A DNA stretch of 64,000 nucleotides, taken from assembly GCA_002363865.1 (NCBI GenBank), contig DEWY01000002.1:124001-188000 (forward strand). The letters are read 5' to 3'. Under the pieces are notes generated by a model that was not told where the DNA came from, searched no databases, and worked only from the letters and a program-made list of their open reading frames with translations. The stretch comes from Caulobacteraceae bacterium UBA3198. Its GTDB lineage: Bacteria; Pseudomonadota; Alphaproteobacteria; Caulobacterales; Caulobacteraceae. The stretch's first letter is position 1, and the number at the start of each line of letters is the position of its first letter. A program made the position numbers and the translations under genes. Of this stretch, positions 42,293-49,727 are shown piece by piece.

Positions 42293-42807
42293 TGGCCGAC
42301 CTCGTCCTGCGCCCCATGGCGCCGCAGGACCTGGCCGCCGTCCTGGCCCTGCAGGCGCAGGGCTATCCCGCAGCCCTGCACGATTCCGCAGACGCCTTTC
42401 TCAGCCGCATGGCGCTGGCGGCCGACCTGAACCTGACGGCCTGGCGCGGGGGTGAGCTGGCGGGTTATCTGGTCAGCCATCCCTGGGCGGCCGGATCGCC
42501 GCCGCCGGTTGACGCCCTGCTGGATCCCGCCACCCCGGCCGAGTGCTGGTACGTGCATGACCTGTCGGTCGCGCAGGCCGCCCGTCGCCTGGGCCTCGGA
42601 AAGACTCTGCTCGCCGCCGGGCGTGAGGCGGCGATGGCGCGGGGACTGACGCGCTCAGAGCTCATTGCGGTGGAGGGCGCGGCCCCCTTCTGGCGACGTC
42701 AGGGCTGGGCCGCGCCCGCCACCATCGCCCCAGACCTCGCGTTGAAAGTGGCCGGCTATGGCCCCGCCGCGGTCTTCATGACCCGCGAAGACCTGGCGTC
42801 CCTCTAG
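42292..42807 (+). CDS. GNAT-family N-acetyltransferase
   Basis: A 171-residue acetyltransferase. MADLVLRPMAPQDLAAVLAL is the first strand-helix of the fold, and VHDLSVAQAARRLGLGKTLL contains the acetyl-CoA loop (R/Q..GLG in place of the usual R..G.G). AAPFWRRQGW is the typical late motif. The substrate is unknown. It is translationally coupled to the retropepsin gene (TGATG) and overlaps the convergent dusA end by 4 bases. Confidence 0.82.
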   Translation: MADLVLRPMAPQDLAAVLALQAQGYPAALHDSADAFLSRMALAADLNLTAWRGGELAGYLVSHPWAAGSPPPVDALLDPATPAECWYVHDLSVAQAARRLGLGKTLLAAGREAAMARGLTRSELIAVEGAAPFWRRQGWAAPATIAPDLALKVAGYGPAAVFMTREDLASL

Positions 42808-43808
42808 GCGGCGTCCCGGGCCTCGCGGGCCTGGGTCACGGCGGCCAGGGCGGCGTCCACCACCTCGAGCCCGGCCCCGGGCTTCACCCCCTCCACCGTC
42901 AGGATCCGCCGCCAGGCCCGGGCGCCAGGCCGGCCGTGGAACAGACCCAGCATGTGCCGGCTCATGGCCGCCAGCGGAACGCCTTCAGCCAGGCGCGCGG
43001 CGAGATAGGGGCGGTAGAGCTCCACCGCCATGGCCGAGTCGATCACCTCGCCCTCGCCAAACACCGCAGCGTCCACAGCGCCCAGGATATCTGGCGTATG
43101 ATAGGCCGCCCGGCCGAGCATGACCCCGTCCGTCTGTTCGAGATGGGCGGCGACGGCGGACAGATCAGGCACGCCGCCATTGAGCACGATGGTCAGGTCG
43201 GGCCGCTCGCGCTTGAGCCGATAGACCAGGTTGTAGTCGAGCGGCGGCACATCCCGGTTCTCCTTGGGCGACAGTCCCTTCAGCCAGGCCTTGCGGGCAT
43301 GGACCACGAAGCTGCGCACGCCCGCCTGGGCGCAGAGATCCACCAGGGTAAACAGGCTCTCTTCCGGGTCCTGGTCGTCGACGCCTATGCGGCACTTGAC
43401 GGTGGCCGGCACGTCCACCGCCGCGGCGATGGCGGCCATGCACTCGGCCACCAGGGCCGGCTCGCGCATCAGGCAGGCGCCGAACCGGCCGCTCTGCACC
43501 CGGTCGGAGGGACAGCCCACATTGAGATTGATCTCGTCATAGCCAAGGTCAGCCCCGATCCTGGCCGCCGCCGCCAGGTCGGCCGGATCAGACCCGCCCA
43601 GCTGCAGGGCCACGGGGTGCTCGCCCGCATCATAGCCCAGCAGCCGCTCGCGATCCCCGTGCAGCACGGCGCCGGTGGTCACCATCTCGGTATAGAGCAG
43701 CGCCTGCCTCGACAGCACCCGATGCAGGCTCCGGCAATGCCGGTCCGTCCAGTCCATCATCGGCGCGACGGACAGGCGGTGGGGTTGGAAGGGATGTGCG
43801 AGGGTCAA
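42804..43808 (-). CDS. dusA: tRNA-dihydrouridine synthase A
   Basis: FMN enzyme reducing U20/U20a in the tRNA D-loop. The 334 residues include LSVAPMMDWTDRHCRSLHRVL, QLGGSDPADLAAAARIG, EINLNVGCPSDRVQSGRFGACLM with the catalytic Cys in NVGCPS, and the DusA-specific HARKAWLKGLSPKENRDVPPL. The best in-frame start is a TTG at 43806-43808 (MTLAHPFQPHRLS), with no good ATG or GTG nearby. Confidence 0.93.
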   Translation of the reverse strand: MTLAHPFQPHRLSVAPMMDWTDRHCRSLHRVLSRQALLYTEMVTTGAVLHGDRERLLGYDAGEHPVALQLGGSDPADLAAAARIGADLGYDEINLNVGCPSDRVQSGRFGACLMREPALVAECMAAIAAAVDVPATVKCRIGVDDQDPEESLFTLVDLCAQAGVRSFVVHARKAWLKGLSPKENRDVPPLDYNLVYRLKRERPDLTIVLNGGVPDLSAVAAHLEQTDGVMLGRAAYHTPDILGAVDAAVFGEGEVIDSAMAVELYRPYLAARLAEGVPLAAMSRHMLGLFHGRPGARAWRRILTVEGVKPGAGLEVVDAALAAVTQAREARDAA

Positions 43809-43914
43809 GGGCTCTGACAGTTATGCGGTGTTTGAGCGCCCTATACACCGGACAGCCCAACCTTTCGACCACTGACCCCGACGGCCCTCACGCCTCCCGG
43901 TGATCGCGCCGCAC

Positions 43915-44169
43915 CTACCGCCCCGCCTTCGCCCGCAGCGCCTGCAGTCCCACCGGCGCCAGCAGGCCTGCGCCGGCCAGGGCCAGGATCGGGGCGGCGT
44001 AGCAGGCGGCGCAGTGAACCAGCGGCCCTTCGCCGCAGATGGCGCCGTAGAGGGCGGCGGTGGAGCGGGCGTGCAGCCAGGCGTATTCGGCGCTGAGCGC
44101 CGCAGCCACCCAGGCCGAAACGCCCGCAATGATCCGGGATTCCCGATCGTGCAGGAAAGACACGCGCAT
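43915..44169 (-). CDS. Small cysteine-containing membrane protein divergent from ccoNOQP
   Basis: An 84-residue protein (MRVSFLHDRESRIIAGVSAW...) with two hydrophobic segments (about 12-30 and 58-75). Between them is a short loop containing C45, H52, C53 and C56 (AICGEGPLVHCAACYAAP). The HCAAC motif could bind a metal such as copper or a haem. GAGGAG lies nine bases before the ATG at 44167-44169. It shares a 125-base divergent gap, with an FNR/FixK box, with ccoN. No family is recognised; a role in cbb3 oxidase or low-oxygen physiology is inferred from position only. Confidence 0.6.
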   Translation of the reverse strand: MRVSFLHDRESRIIAGVSAWVAAALSAEYAWLHARSTAALYGAICGEGPLVHCAACYAAPILALAGAGLLAPVGLQALRAKAGR

Positions 44170-44219
44170 GGACTGAACTCCTCTTTGGCCCTTGATCGCC
44201 AAGCCCGCGCCCGGGGGCC

Positions 44220-44233
44220 TTGAGATGGATCAA
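44220..44233. promoter_or_regulatory. FNR/FixK (anaerobox) site
   Basis: TTGAGATGGATCAA matches the FNR/FixK consensus TTGAT-N4-ATCAA with one deviation. Its centre is 68 bases upstream of the ccoN ATG, allowing a start about 41 bases downstream of the box centre, the classic activating position. FixK control of cco/fix operons under oxygen limitation is established in Caulobacter and rhizobia. The same box could act on the divergent 44169 gene. Confidence 0.8.
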
Positions 44234-44294
44234 AGCCCCAAGGGTTCCGGCGCGTCAGAGGTGGCCGGTCTTTCGCACTGAGTCGCTGGGGAAC

Positions 44295-45944
44295 ATGAAT
44301 CATTCAATCACCGAGCCGGATCGAGCGCCCCTCGACGCCGTCCTGCTCTACGTCTTTACGGGGCTGCTCGCCCTGGGGGCGATATTCGCGACCGCGTTCT
44401 CAGATGATCGCCTCTTCCGGTTTCACGGCTATCTGCTGATCGGCGCCTTCACGCTGGCCTTTGCGCTGCTCACTGTGGCGCTCAGCTCAGACCGCCTGCG
44501 CAGTCCGCAGGGGCGCTATGCCGACGGGGTCATCCGCGCGGGCGTCATCGCGACCATGTTCTGGGCCGTCGTCGGCCTGCTGGTGGGGGTGGTGATCGCC
44601 GCCCAGCTCTCCTGGCCCAACCTCCTCTATTTCCCCGAGCACGGCTGGCTGAACTTCGGCCGCCTGCGTCCCCTGCACACCTCGGGCGTGATCTTCGCCT
44701 TTGGCGGCAACGCCCTGATCGCCACCTCCTTCTATGTGGTGCAACGGACCAGCAAGGCGCGGCTGGCCGGCGGCGTCTGGCCCTGGTTCGTCTTCTGGGG
44801 CTACCAGCTGTTCATCGTGTTGGCGGCCACCGGCTACCTGGCGGGCATCACCCAGAGCCGCGAATACGCCGAGCCGGAATGGTATGTGGACCTGTGGCTG
44901 ACCGTGGTGTGGGTCGCCTATCTGCTGGTCTTCCTCGGCACGCTGTGGAAGCGCAAGGAACCCCACATCTATGTGGCCAACTGGTTCTATCTGGCCTTCA
45001 TCGTCACCATCGCCCTGCTGCATGTGATCAACAACCTGGCCATGCCGGTCGGGGCCCTGCATCACCGCAGCTATTCCCTGTTCGCCGGCGTCCAGGACGC
45101 CCTGACCCAGTGGTGGTACGGCCATAACGCCGTCGGCTTCTTCCTGACCGCCGGCTTCCTGGGGATGATGTACTACTTCGTACCCAAGCGGGCCGAGCGG
45201 CCGGTCTATTCCTACCGCCTGTCCATCGTCCACTTCTGGTCGCTGATCTTCATCTACATCTGGGCTGGTCCCCACCACCTGCACTACACGGCCCTGCCGC
45301 AGTGGGCGCAGACGCTGGGCATGACCTTCTCGATCATGCTGTGGATGCCGTCCTGGGGCGGGATGATCAACGGCCTGATGACGCTGTCAGGCGCCTGGGA
45401 CAAGCTGCGCACCGATCCGGTCATCCGGATGATGGTGGTGGCCATCGCCTTCTACGGCATGTCGACCTTCGAAGGTCCGCTGATGTCGATCCGGGCGGTC
45501 AACTCCCTGTCCCACTACACTGACTGGACCATCGGCCACGTGCACTCGGGCGCGCTGGGTTGGGTCGGCTTCATCAGCTTCGGGGCCATGTACTGCATGG
45601 TGCCGTGGTTGTGGAAGAAGGACCGGCTGTATTCGAACCAGCTTGTCGAGTGGCACTTCTGGATCGCGACCACCGGCATCCTTCTCTACATCTGCGCCAT
45701 GTGGGTGTCGGGCATCATGGAAGGCCTGATGTGGCGCGAATACACGTCGCAGGGCTTCCTCGCCAACGCTTTCGTTGAGACCGTGGCGGCCAAGCACGTC
45801 GAGAACGTCATCCGCATGCTGGGCGGCCTCATGTACCTCTCGGGCGCCCTCATCATGTCCTACAACCTGTGGCGTACGGTCCGCCTGCCGAGCCCCGTCT
45901 CGGCGGCCGCGACCCCCGCCCCTGCGCTGATCCCGGCCGAGTAA
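44295..45944 (+). CDS. ccoN: Cytochrome cbb3 oxidase subunit I (CcoN)
   Basis: Catalytic haem-copper subunit of the high-affinity C-family terminal oxidase in the inner membrane. The 549 residues (from MNHSITEPDR, ATG 44295 with GGGGAAC upstream) contain about 12 TM helices. Family motifs with the haem b, haem b3 and CuB histidines are visible: RLRPLHTSGVIFAFGGNAL, WYGHNAVGFFLTAGFLG, AGPHHLHYTALPQW and IGHVHSGALGW. It heads a compact ccoNOQP-ccoGHIS unit. Confidence 0.96.
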   Translation: MNHSITEPDRAPLDAVLLYVFTGLLALGAIFATAFSDDRLFRFHGYLLIGAFTLAFALLTVALSSDRLRSPQGRYADGVIRAGVIATMFWAVVGLLVGVVIAAQLSWPNLLYFPEHGWLNFGRLRPLHTSGVIFAFGGNALIATSFYVVQRTSKARLAGGVWPWFVFWGYQLFIVLAATGYLAGITQSREYAEPEWYVDLWLTVVWVAYLLVFLGTLWKRKEPHIYVANWFYLAFIVTIALLHVINNLAMPVGALHHRSYSLFAGVQDALTQWWYGHNAVGFFLTAGFLGMMYYFVPKRAERPVYSYRLSIVHFWSLIFIYIWAGPHHLHYTALPQWAQTLGMTFSIMLWMPSWGGMINGLMTLSGAWDKLRTDPVIRMMVVAIAFYGMSTFEGPLMSIRAVNSLSHYTDWTIGHVHSGALGWVGFISFGAMYCMVPWLWKKDRLYSNQLVEWHFWIATTGILLYICAMWVSGIMEGLMWREYTSQGFLANAFVETVAAKHVENVIRMLGGLMYLSGALIMSYNLWRTVRLPSPVSAAATPAPALIPAE

Positions 45945-45954
45945 GGGGGCTCCC

Positions 45955-46698
45955 ATGAAGAATATCTGGAAAAAGCACGGCGTTCTGGAACGCCGCTCCA
46001 TCCTGCTCACCGTGGCCATCCTGCTGGTGGTCTCGGTGGGGGGCCTGGTGGAGATTGCGCCCCTCTTCTACCTGGAGAGCACGATCGAGAAGGTGAAAGG
46101 GGTCCGCCCCTACACCCCCCTCGAGCTGGCGGGCCGCGACATCTACATCCGCGAGGGCTGCTACAACTGCCACTCGCAGATGATCCGCCCCCTCCGCGAC
46201 GAGGTGGAGCGCTACGGCCACTACAGCCTGGCGGCCGAGAGCATGTACGACCACCCCTTCCAGTGGGGCTCCAAGCGGACGGGTCCGGACCTGGCCCGGG
46301 TCGGCGGCAAGTACTCCGACGACTGGCACCGGGATCACCTGATCGATCCCCGCTCGGTGGTGCCGGAGTCGGTGATGCCGCCCTACGCCTTCCTGTCCGG
46401 GCGCGAGCTCGAACTGAAGGATGTCCAGGCCAAGCTGGCGGCCATGACCAAGGTCGGCGTGCCCTACACCCAGGACATGATCGACAACGCCAAGGCCGAC
46501 CTGATGACCCAGGCCGACCCCTTCTCCCCGGCCCGCGACCTCAAGGGCCGCTATGGTGATGCGGTGCTGCAGCGGGACTTCGACGGCGATCCGGCGCGCC
46601 TGACCGAGATGGACGCCCTGATCGCCTACATGCAGATGCTCGGCACCCTCGTCGACTTCTCCACCTATCAGGCTGAAGCCCCGGAGAACCTGCGATGA
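45955..46698 (+). CDS. ccoO: Cytochrome cbb3 oxidase subunit II (CcoO)
   Basis: Membrane-anchored monohaem cytochrome c subunit passing electrons to CcoN. The 247 residues have one TM helix (SILLTVAILLVVSVGGLVEI) and a c-type haem site C69-x-x-C72-H73 in EGCYNCHSQMIRPLRDE. SKRTGPDLARVGGKYSDDWH and the later VMPPYAFL supply the axial methionine region. Starts 10 bases after ccoN and overlaps ccoQ by 4 bases (ATGA). Confidence 0.96.
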   Translation: MKNIWKKHGVLERRSILLTVAILLVVSVGGLVEIAPLFYLESTIEKVKGVRPYTPLELAGRDIYIREGCYNCHSQMIRPLRDEVERYGHYSLAAESMYDHPFQWGSKRTGPDLARVGGKYSDDWHRDHLIDPRSVVPESVMPPYAFLSGRELELKDVQAKLAAMTKVGVPYTQDMIDNAKADLMTQADPFSPARDLKGRYGDAVLQRDFDGDPARLTEMDALIAYMQMLGTLVDFSTYQAEAPENLR

Positions 46699-46874
46699 GC
46701 GGTCTGACCTACGAAACCGTGGCGATGTTCGCCCAGCAGGGCGGCACCCTCTACTTCGCCGCCATCTTCGCCGCGGGCGTGGCCTACGCCCTGTGGCCCC
46801 GCAATGGCGAGGCCTTCCGCCGCGCCGCGATGCTGCCCCTCGAAAAGGATGAGGACGACAATGTCCAAGCGTGA
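46695..46874 (+). CDS. ccoQ: Cytochrome cbb3 oxidase subunit IV (CcoQ/FixQ)
   Basis: A 59-residue single-TM protein: MSGLTYETVAMFAQQGGTLY, then TM residues FAAIFAAGVAYALW, and a charged cytoplasmic tail (PRNGEAFRRAAMLPLEKDED). CcoQ stabilises the oxidase complex. It overlaps the ccoO stop by 4 bases and the ccoP start by 14 bases. The P-R-x-x-xxF motif after the TM is characteristic of FixQ. Confidence 0.9.
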   Translation: MSGLTYETVAMFAQQGGTLYFAAIFAAGVAYALWPRNGEAFRRAAMLPLEKDEDDNVQA

Positions 46875-47727
46875 GACCGACGAGGTCACTGGCGTCGAGA
46901 CCACGGGCCACGAATGGGATGGGATCCGCGAACTCGACAATCCCCTGCCCCGCTGGTGGCTGTGGGTGTTCTGGGCCAGCGTGGCCGTCGCCATCGTCTA
47001 TTGGGTGCTGATGCCGGCCTGGCCGGGGATCAACGGCTACACCAAGGGCATGATGGGCCACTCCGACCGGGCCCAGGTCGCCCAGCAGCTGGAAACCCTG
47101 CGGCAGGTGCGCGGCGAAGGCGCCGCACGCCTGACCAACGCCACCCTGCAGGAGATCGAGGCCGACCCCGACCTGCAGCAATACGCCCTGGCCGTCGGCC
47201 AGTCGGTGTTTGGCGACAACTGCGCCACCTGCCACGGGGTCGGCGGCGCCGGAGCCAAGGGCTATCCCAACCTGCTGGACGATATCTGGCTGTGGGACGG
47301 CACGCTCGACGGCATCCACCACACCCTGCAGGTGGGGGTCCGCTCGGGCGCCGAGGGAGCGCGCTTCTCGCAGATGCCCGCCTTCGGACGGGACCAACTG
47401 CTGACCTCGCCTCAGATCAATGACCTGACCGAACTGGTCATGGTCCTGTCGCGCCGGGAGGGTGACCGGGAGGCGGCCGACCGCGCCCGGCCGATCTTCG
47501 CCGAGCAATGCGCTTCCTGCCATGGCCCCGCGGGTCTGGGCGATCACGCCCAGGGCGCCCCGAACCTGACGGATGCCGAATGGCTCTACGGATCCTCGCG
47601 AGAGGAGATCCGGACCCAGATCTGGTCTGGCCGCAATGGCGTCATGCCCGCCTGGGCCGGTCGCTTCGACGACGAGACGCTGAAGGCCCTGGCCGTCTAC
47701 GTCCACGCCAACGCCGGCGGACGATAG
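46861..47727 (+). CDS. ccoP: Cytochrome cbb3 oxidase subunit III (CcoP)
   Basis: Dihaem cytochrome c subunit. The start ATG 46861 lies within the end of ccoQ. The 288 residues show the CcoP N-terminal motif TTGHEWDGIRELDNPLPRWW, a TM helix (LWVFWASVAVAIVYWVLMP), and two haem sites: C121-ATC-H125 (CATCHG) and C217-ASC-H221 (CASCHG), each followed by a methionine ligand region (QMPAFG; GVMPAWAG). Confidence 0.96.
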   Translation: MSKRETDEVTGVETTGHEWDGIRELDNPLPRWWLWVFWASVAVAIVYWVLMPAWPGINGYTKGMMGHSDRAQVAQQLETLRQVRGEGAARLTNATLQEIEADPDLQQYALAVGQSVFGDNCATCHGVGGAGAKGYPNLLDDIWLWDGTLDGIHHTLQVGVRSGAEGARFSQMPAFGRDQLLTSPQINDLTELVMVLSRREGDREAADRARPIFAEQCASCHGPAGLGDHAQGAPNLTDAEWLYGSSREEIRTQIWSGRNGVMPAWAGRFDDETLKALAVYVHANAGGR

Positions 47728-47736
47728 GAGCCCTCC

Positions 47737-49245
47737 ATGACCGTCGTCATCGATCGCACCAAGCCGCCGGAAGGCGACCCGGCCCCCAAGGGGCCGCGGT
47801 CCGCCGCCGCGCGGGCGCGCGGCAAAGGTGACGCCGGCGGCGGGCTCTACAAGCCCCGGACTCCGATCTATCCCAAGCTGGTCCAGGGTCGCTGGCGGAA
47901 CATCAAGTGGATCCTGCTGGTCCTGACCCTGGCGGTCTACTACGTCACCCCCTGGATCCGCTGGGATCGCCCCGGCGACCTGCCGGACCAGGCGGTGCTG
48001 GTCGACTTCGCCGGGCGGCGGTTCTACTTCTTCTTCATCCAGCTCTGGCCGCAGGAGGTGTATTTCATCACCGGCCTGCTGGTGATCGCCGCCCTGGCGC
48101 TCTTCCTGACCTCGGCCCTGTTTGGCCGCCTGTGGTGCGGCTACGCCTGCCCGCAGACCGTCTGGACCGACCTCTACATCTATATCGAGCGGATGTTCGA
48201 GGGCGACCGCAACGCCCGCATGAAGCTCGACGCCTCGCCCATGTCGATCAACAAGGCCTGGCGCAAGGGCGGCAAGCACGCCACCTGGCTGGCCGTGGCC
48301 TTCGGCACCGGCGGGGCGTGGATCTTCTACTTCCACGACGCGCCGAGCCTGTTGCGGGATTTCTGGATCGGCCAGGCGCCGATGACCGCCTATGTCTCCT
48401 GCGCCATCCTGACCTTCACCACCTACGCCCTGGCCGGGACCATGCGCGAACAGGTCTGCACCTACATGTGCCCCTGGCCGCGCATCCAGGGCGCCATGCT
48501 CGACCAGCACTCCCTGCAGGTCACCTACCGCTTCGACCGCGGCGAACCCCGCGGGCCGCACAAGAAGGGCGCCTCGTGGGACGGCCGGGGGGACTGCATC
48601 GACTGCAACGCCTGCGTGGTGGTCTGCCCCATGGGCATCGACATCCGGGACGGCTCGCAGCTGGAGTGCATCAACTGCGGCCTGTGCGTCGACGCCTGCA
48701 ATGAGATCATGGTCAAGGTCGACCGGCCCAAGGGGCTGATCGCCTATGACACCGACGCGGCCGTGGCGGCCCGAGCCTGCGGCGAGACGCCGGTCTACAA
48801 GCTCGTCCGCCCGCGCACGCTCTACTATGCGGGCGCCCTGGCCCTGGTGGGCGGGCTCACCGTCTGGGGCCTGGCCACCCGCAGCCCCATGGACGTCCAT
48901 GTCCTGCGTGACCGCAACCCGACCTTCGTGCGCATGCAGGATGGCGACATCCGCAACAGCTACACTCTGAAGATCGCCAACCGCACGTTTGAGCCGGTCA
49001 CCGCCCAGGTGGCGTTCAGCGGCGTGGCTGGCGCGCAGATCAAGACCCCGGGCGCCGACATCACCGAGGGGCCCGTCGCCCTCACCGTCGAGCCGAACCA
49101 GGTGCGGGCGGTGCGCGTGTTCGTCACCGCCGCGCCTGCGGCCCTGCCCCAGGCGAACATGCCGGCCACCTTCACCGTCCAGGCCGCCGGCGCGACCCAG
49201 GCGGTCACCACCACCTTCCTCTCCGGAGCGGCGAACGCGCGATGA
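47737..49245 (+). CDS. ccoG: Cytochrome c oxidase accessory protein CcoG (FixG/RdxA)
   Basis: Membrane Fe-S protein needed for copper handling during cbb3 assembly; it is thought to reduce Cu(II). Of 502 residues, the N-terminal TM bundle holds GRLWCGYACPQTVWTDLYIYIERMF and EQVCTYMCPWPRIQGAM. A ferredoxin-type domain binds two 4Fe-4S clusters (CIDCNACVVVCPMGIDIRDG and CINCGLCVDACNEIM). An Ig-like FixG_C domain ends the protein. Starts 9 bases after ccoP and overlaps the fixH gene by 4. Confidence 0.95.
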   Translation: MTVVIDRTKPPEGDPAPKGPRSAAARARGKGDAGGGLYKPRTPIYPKLVQGRWRNIKWILLVLTLAVYYVTPWIRWDRPGDLPDQAVLVDFAGRRFYFFFIQLWPQEVYFITGLLVIAALALFLTSALFGRLWCGYACPQTVWTDLYIYIERMFEGDRNARMKLDASPMSINKAWRKGGKHATWLAVAFGTGGAWIFYFHDAPSLLRDFWIGQAPMTAYVSCAILTFTTYALAGTMREQVCTYMCPWPRIQGAMLDQHSLQVTYRFDRGEPRGPHKKGASWDGRGDCIDCNACVVVCPMGIDIRDGSQLECINCGLCVDACNEIMVKVDRPKGLIAYDTDAAVAARACGETPVYKLVRPRTLYYAGALALVGGLTVWGLATRSPMDVHVLRDRNPTFVRMQDGDIRNSYTLKIANRTFEPVTAQVAFSGVAGAQIKTPGADITEGPVALTVEPNQVRAVRVFVTAAPAALPQANMPATFTVQAAGATQAVTTTFLSGAANAR

Positions 49246-49727
49246 GCCTCATGGAAAACACAGACGGGTTTCGCATTCGCGGCTGGCACGTGCTGGTCGC
49301 CATGGTCCTCTTCTTCGGCGTCATCACCGCGGTCAACGCCGTGTTCATCAGCGCCGCCCTGCGCACCTATCCAGGCGAGGTCTCCGTGACCCCCTATGAG
49401 GATGGCCTGGCCTACAACGCCAAGCTGGCCCGCCAGGCGGCCCAGGCCAAGCTGGGCTGGCGGGCGGCCGCCGGCGCCGAGCCGCAGGCTGTGGCCGTGC
49501 GCATCATCGACGCCGAGGGCGCCCCGGTGCGCGGCCTATCCTTCAGCGGCAAGCTGCAACGGCCCGCCACCGGCGCCGGCGCCCTGACCCCGCGTTTCGC
49601 CGAGACCGAGCCTGGCCTCTATGTGGCGCGGCTCGGCGGGGTGACCGGCGTCTGGGATCTCACCTTCCAGGCCCAGGACGCCAAGGGCCAGCTGTTCGAA
49701 GCCGAGCGTCGACTGACATGGCCCTGA
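49242..49727 (+). CDS. ccoH: Cbb3 oxidase assembly protein CcoH/FixH
   Basis: A 161-residue protein with one N-terminal TM helix (GWHVLVAMVLFFGVITAVNAVF) and a periplasmic immunoglobulin-like domain with YEDGLAYNAKLARQAAQAKLGW, the FixH signature. It interacts with the oxidase during late assembly. Overlaps ccoG by 4 bases and ccoI by 10. Confidence 0.92.
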   Translation: MSLMENTDGFRIRGWHVLVAMVLFFGVITAVNAVFISAALRTYPGEVSVTPYEDGLAYNAKLARQAAQAKLGWRAAAGAEPQAVAVRIIDAEGAPVRGLSFSGKLQRPATGAGALTPRFAETEPGLYVARLGGVTGVWDLTFQAQDAKGQLFEAERRLTWP

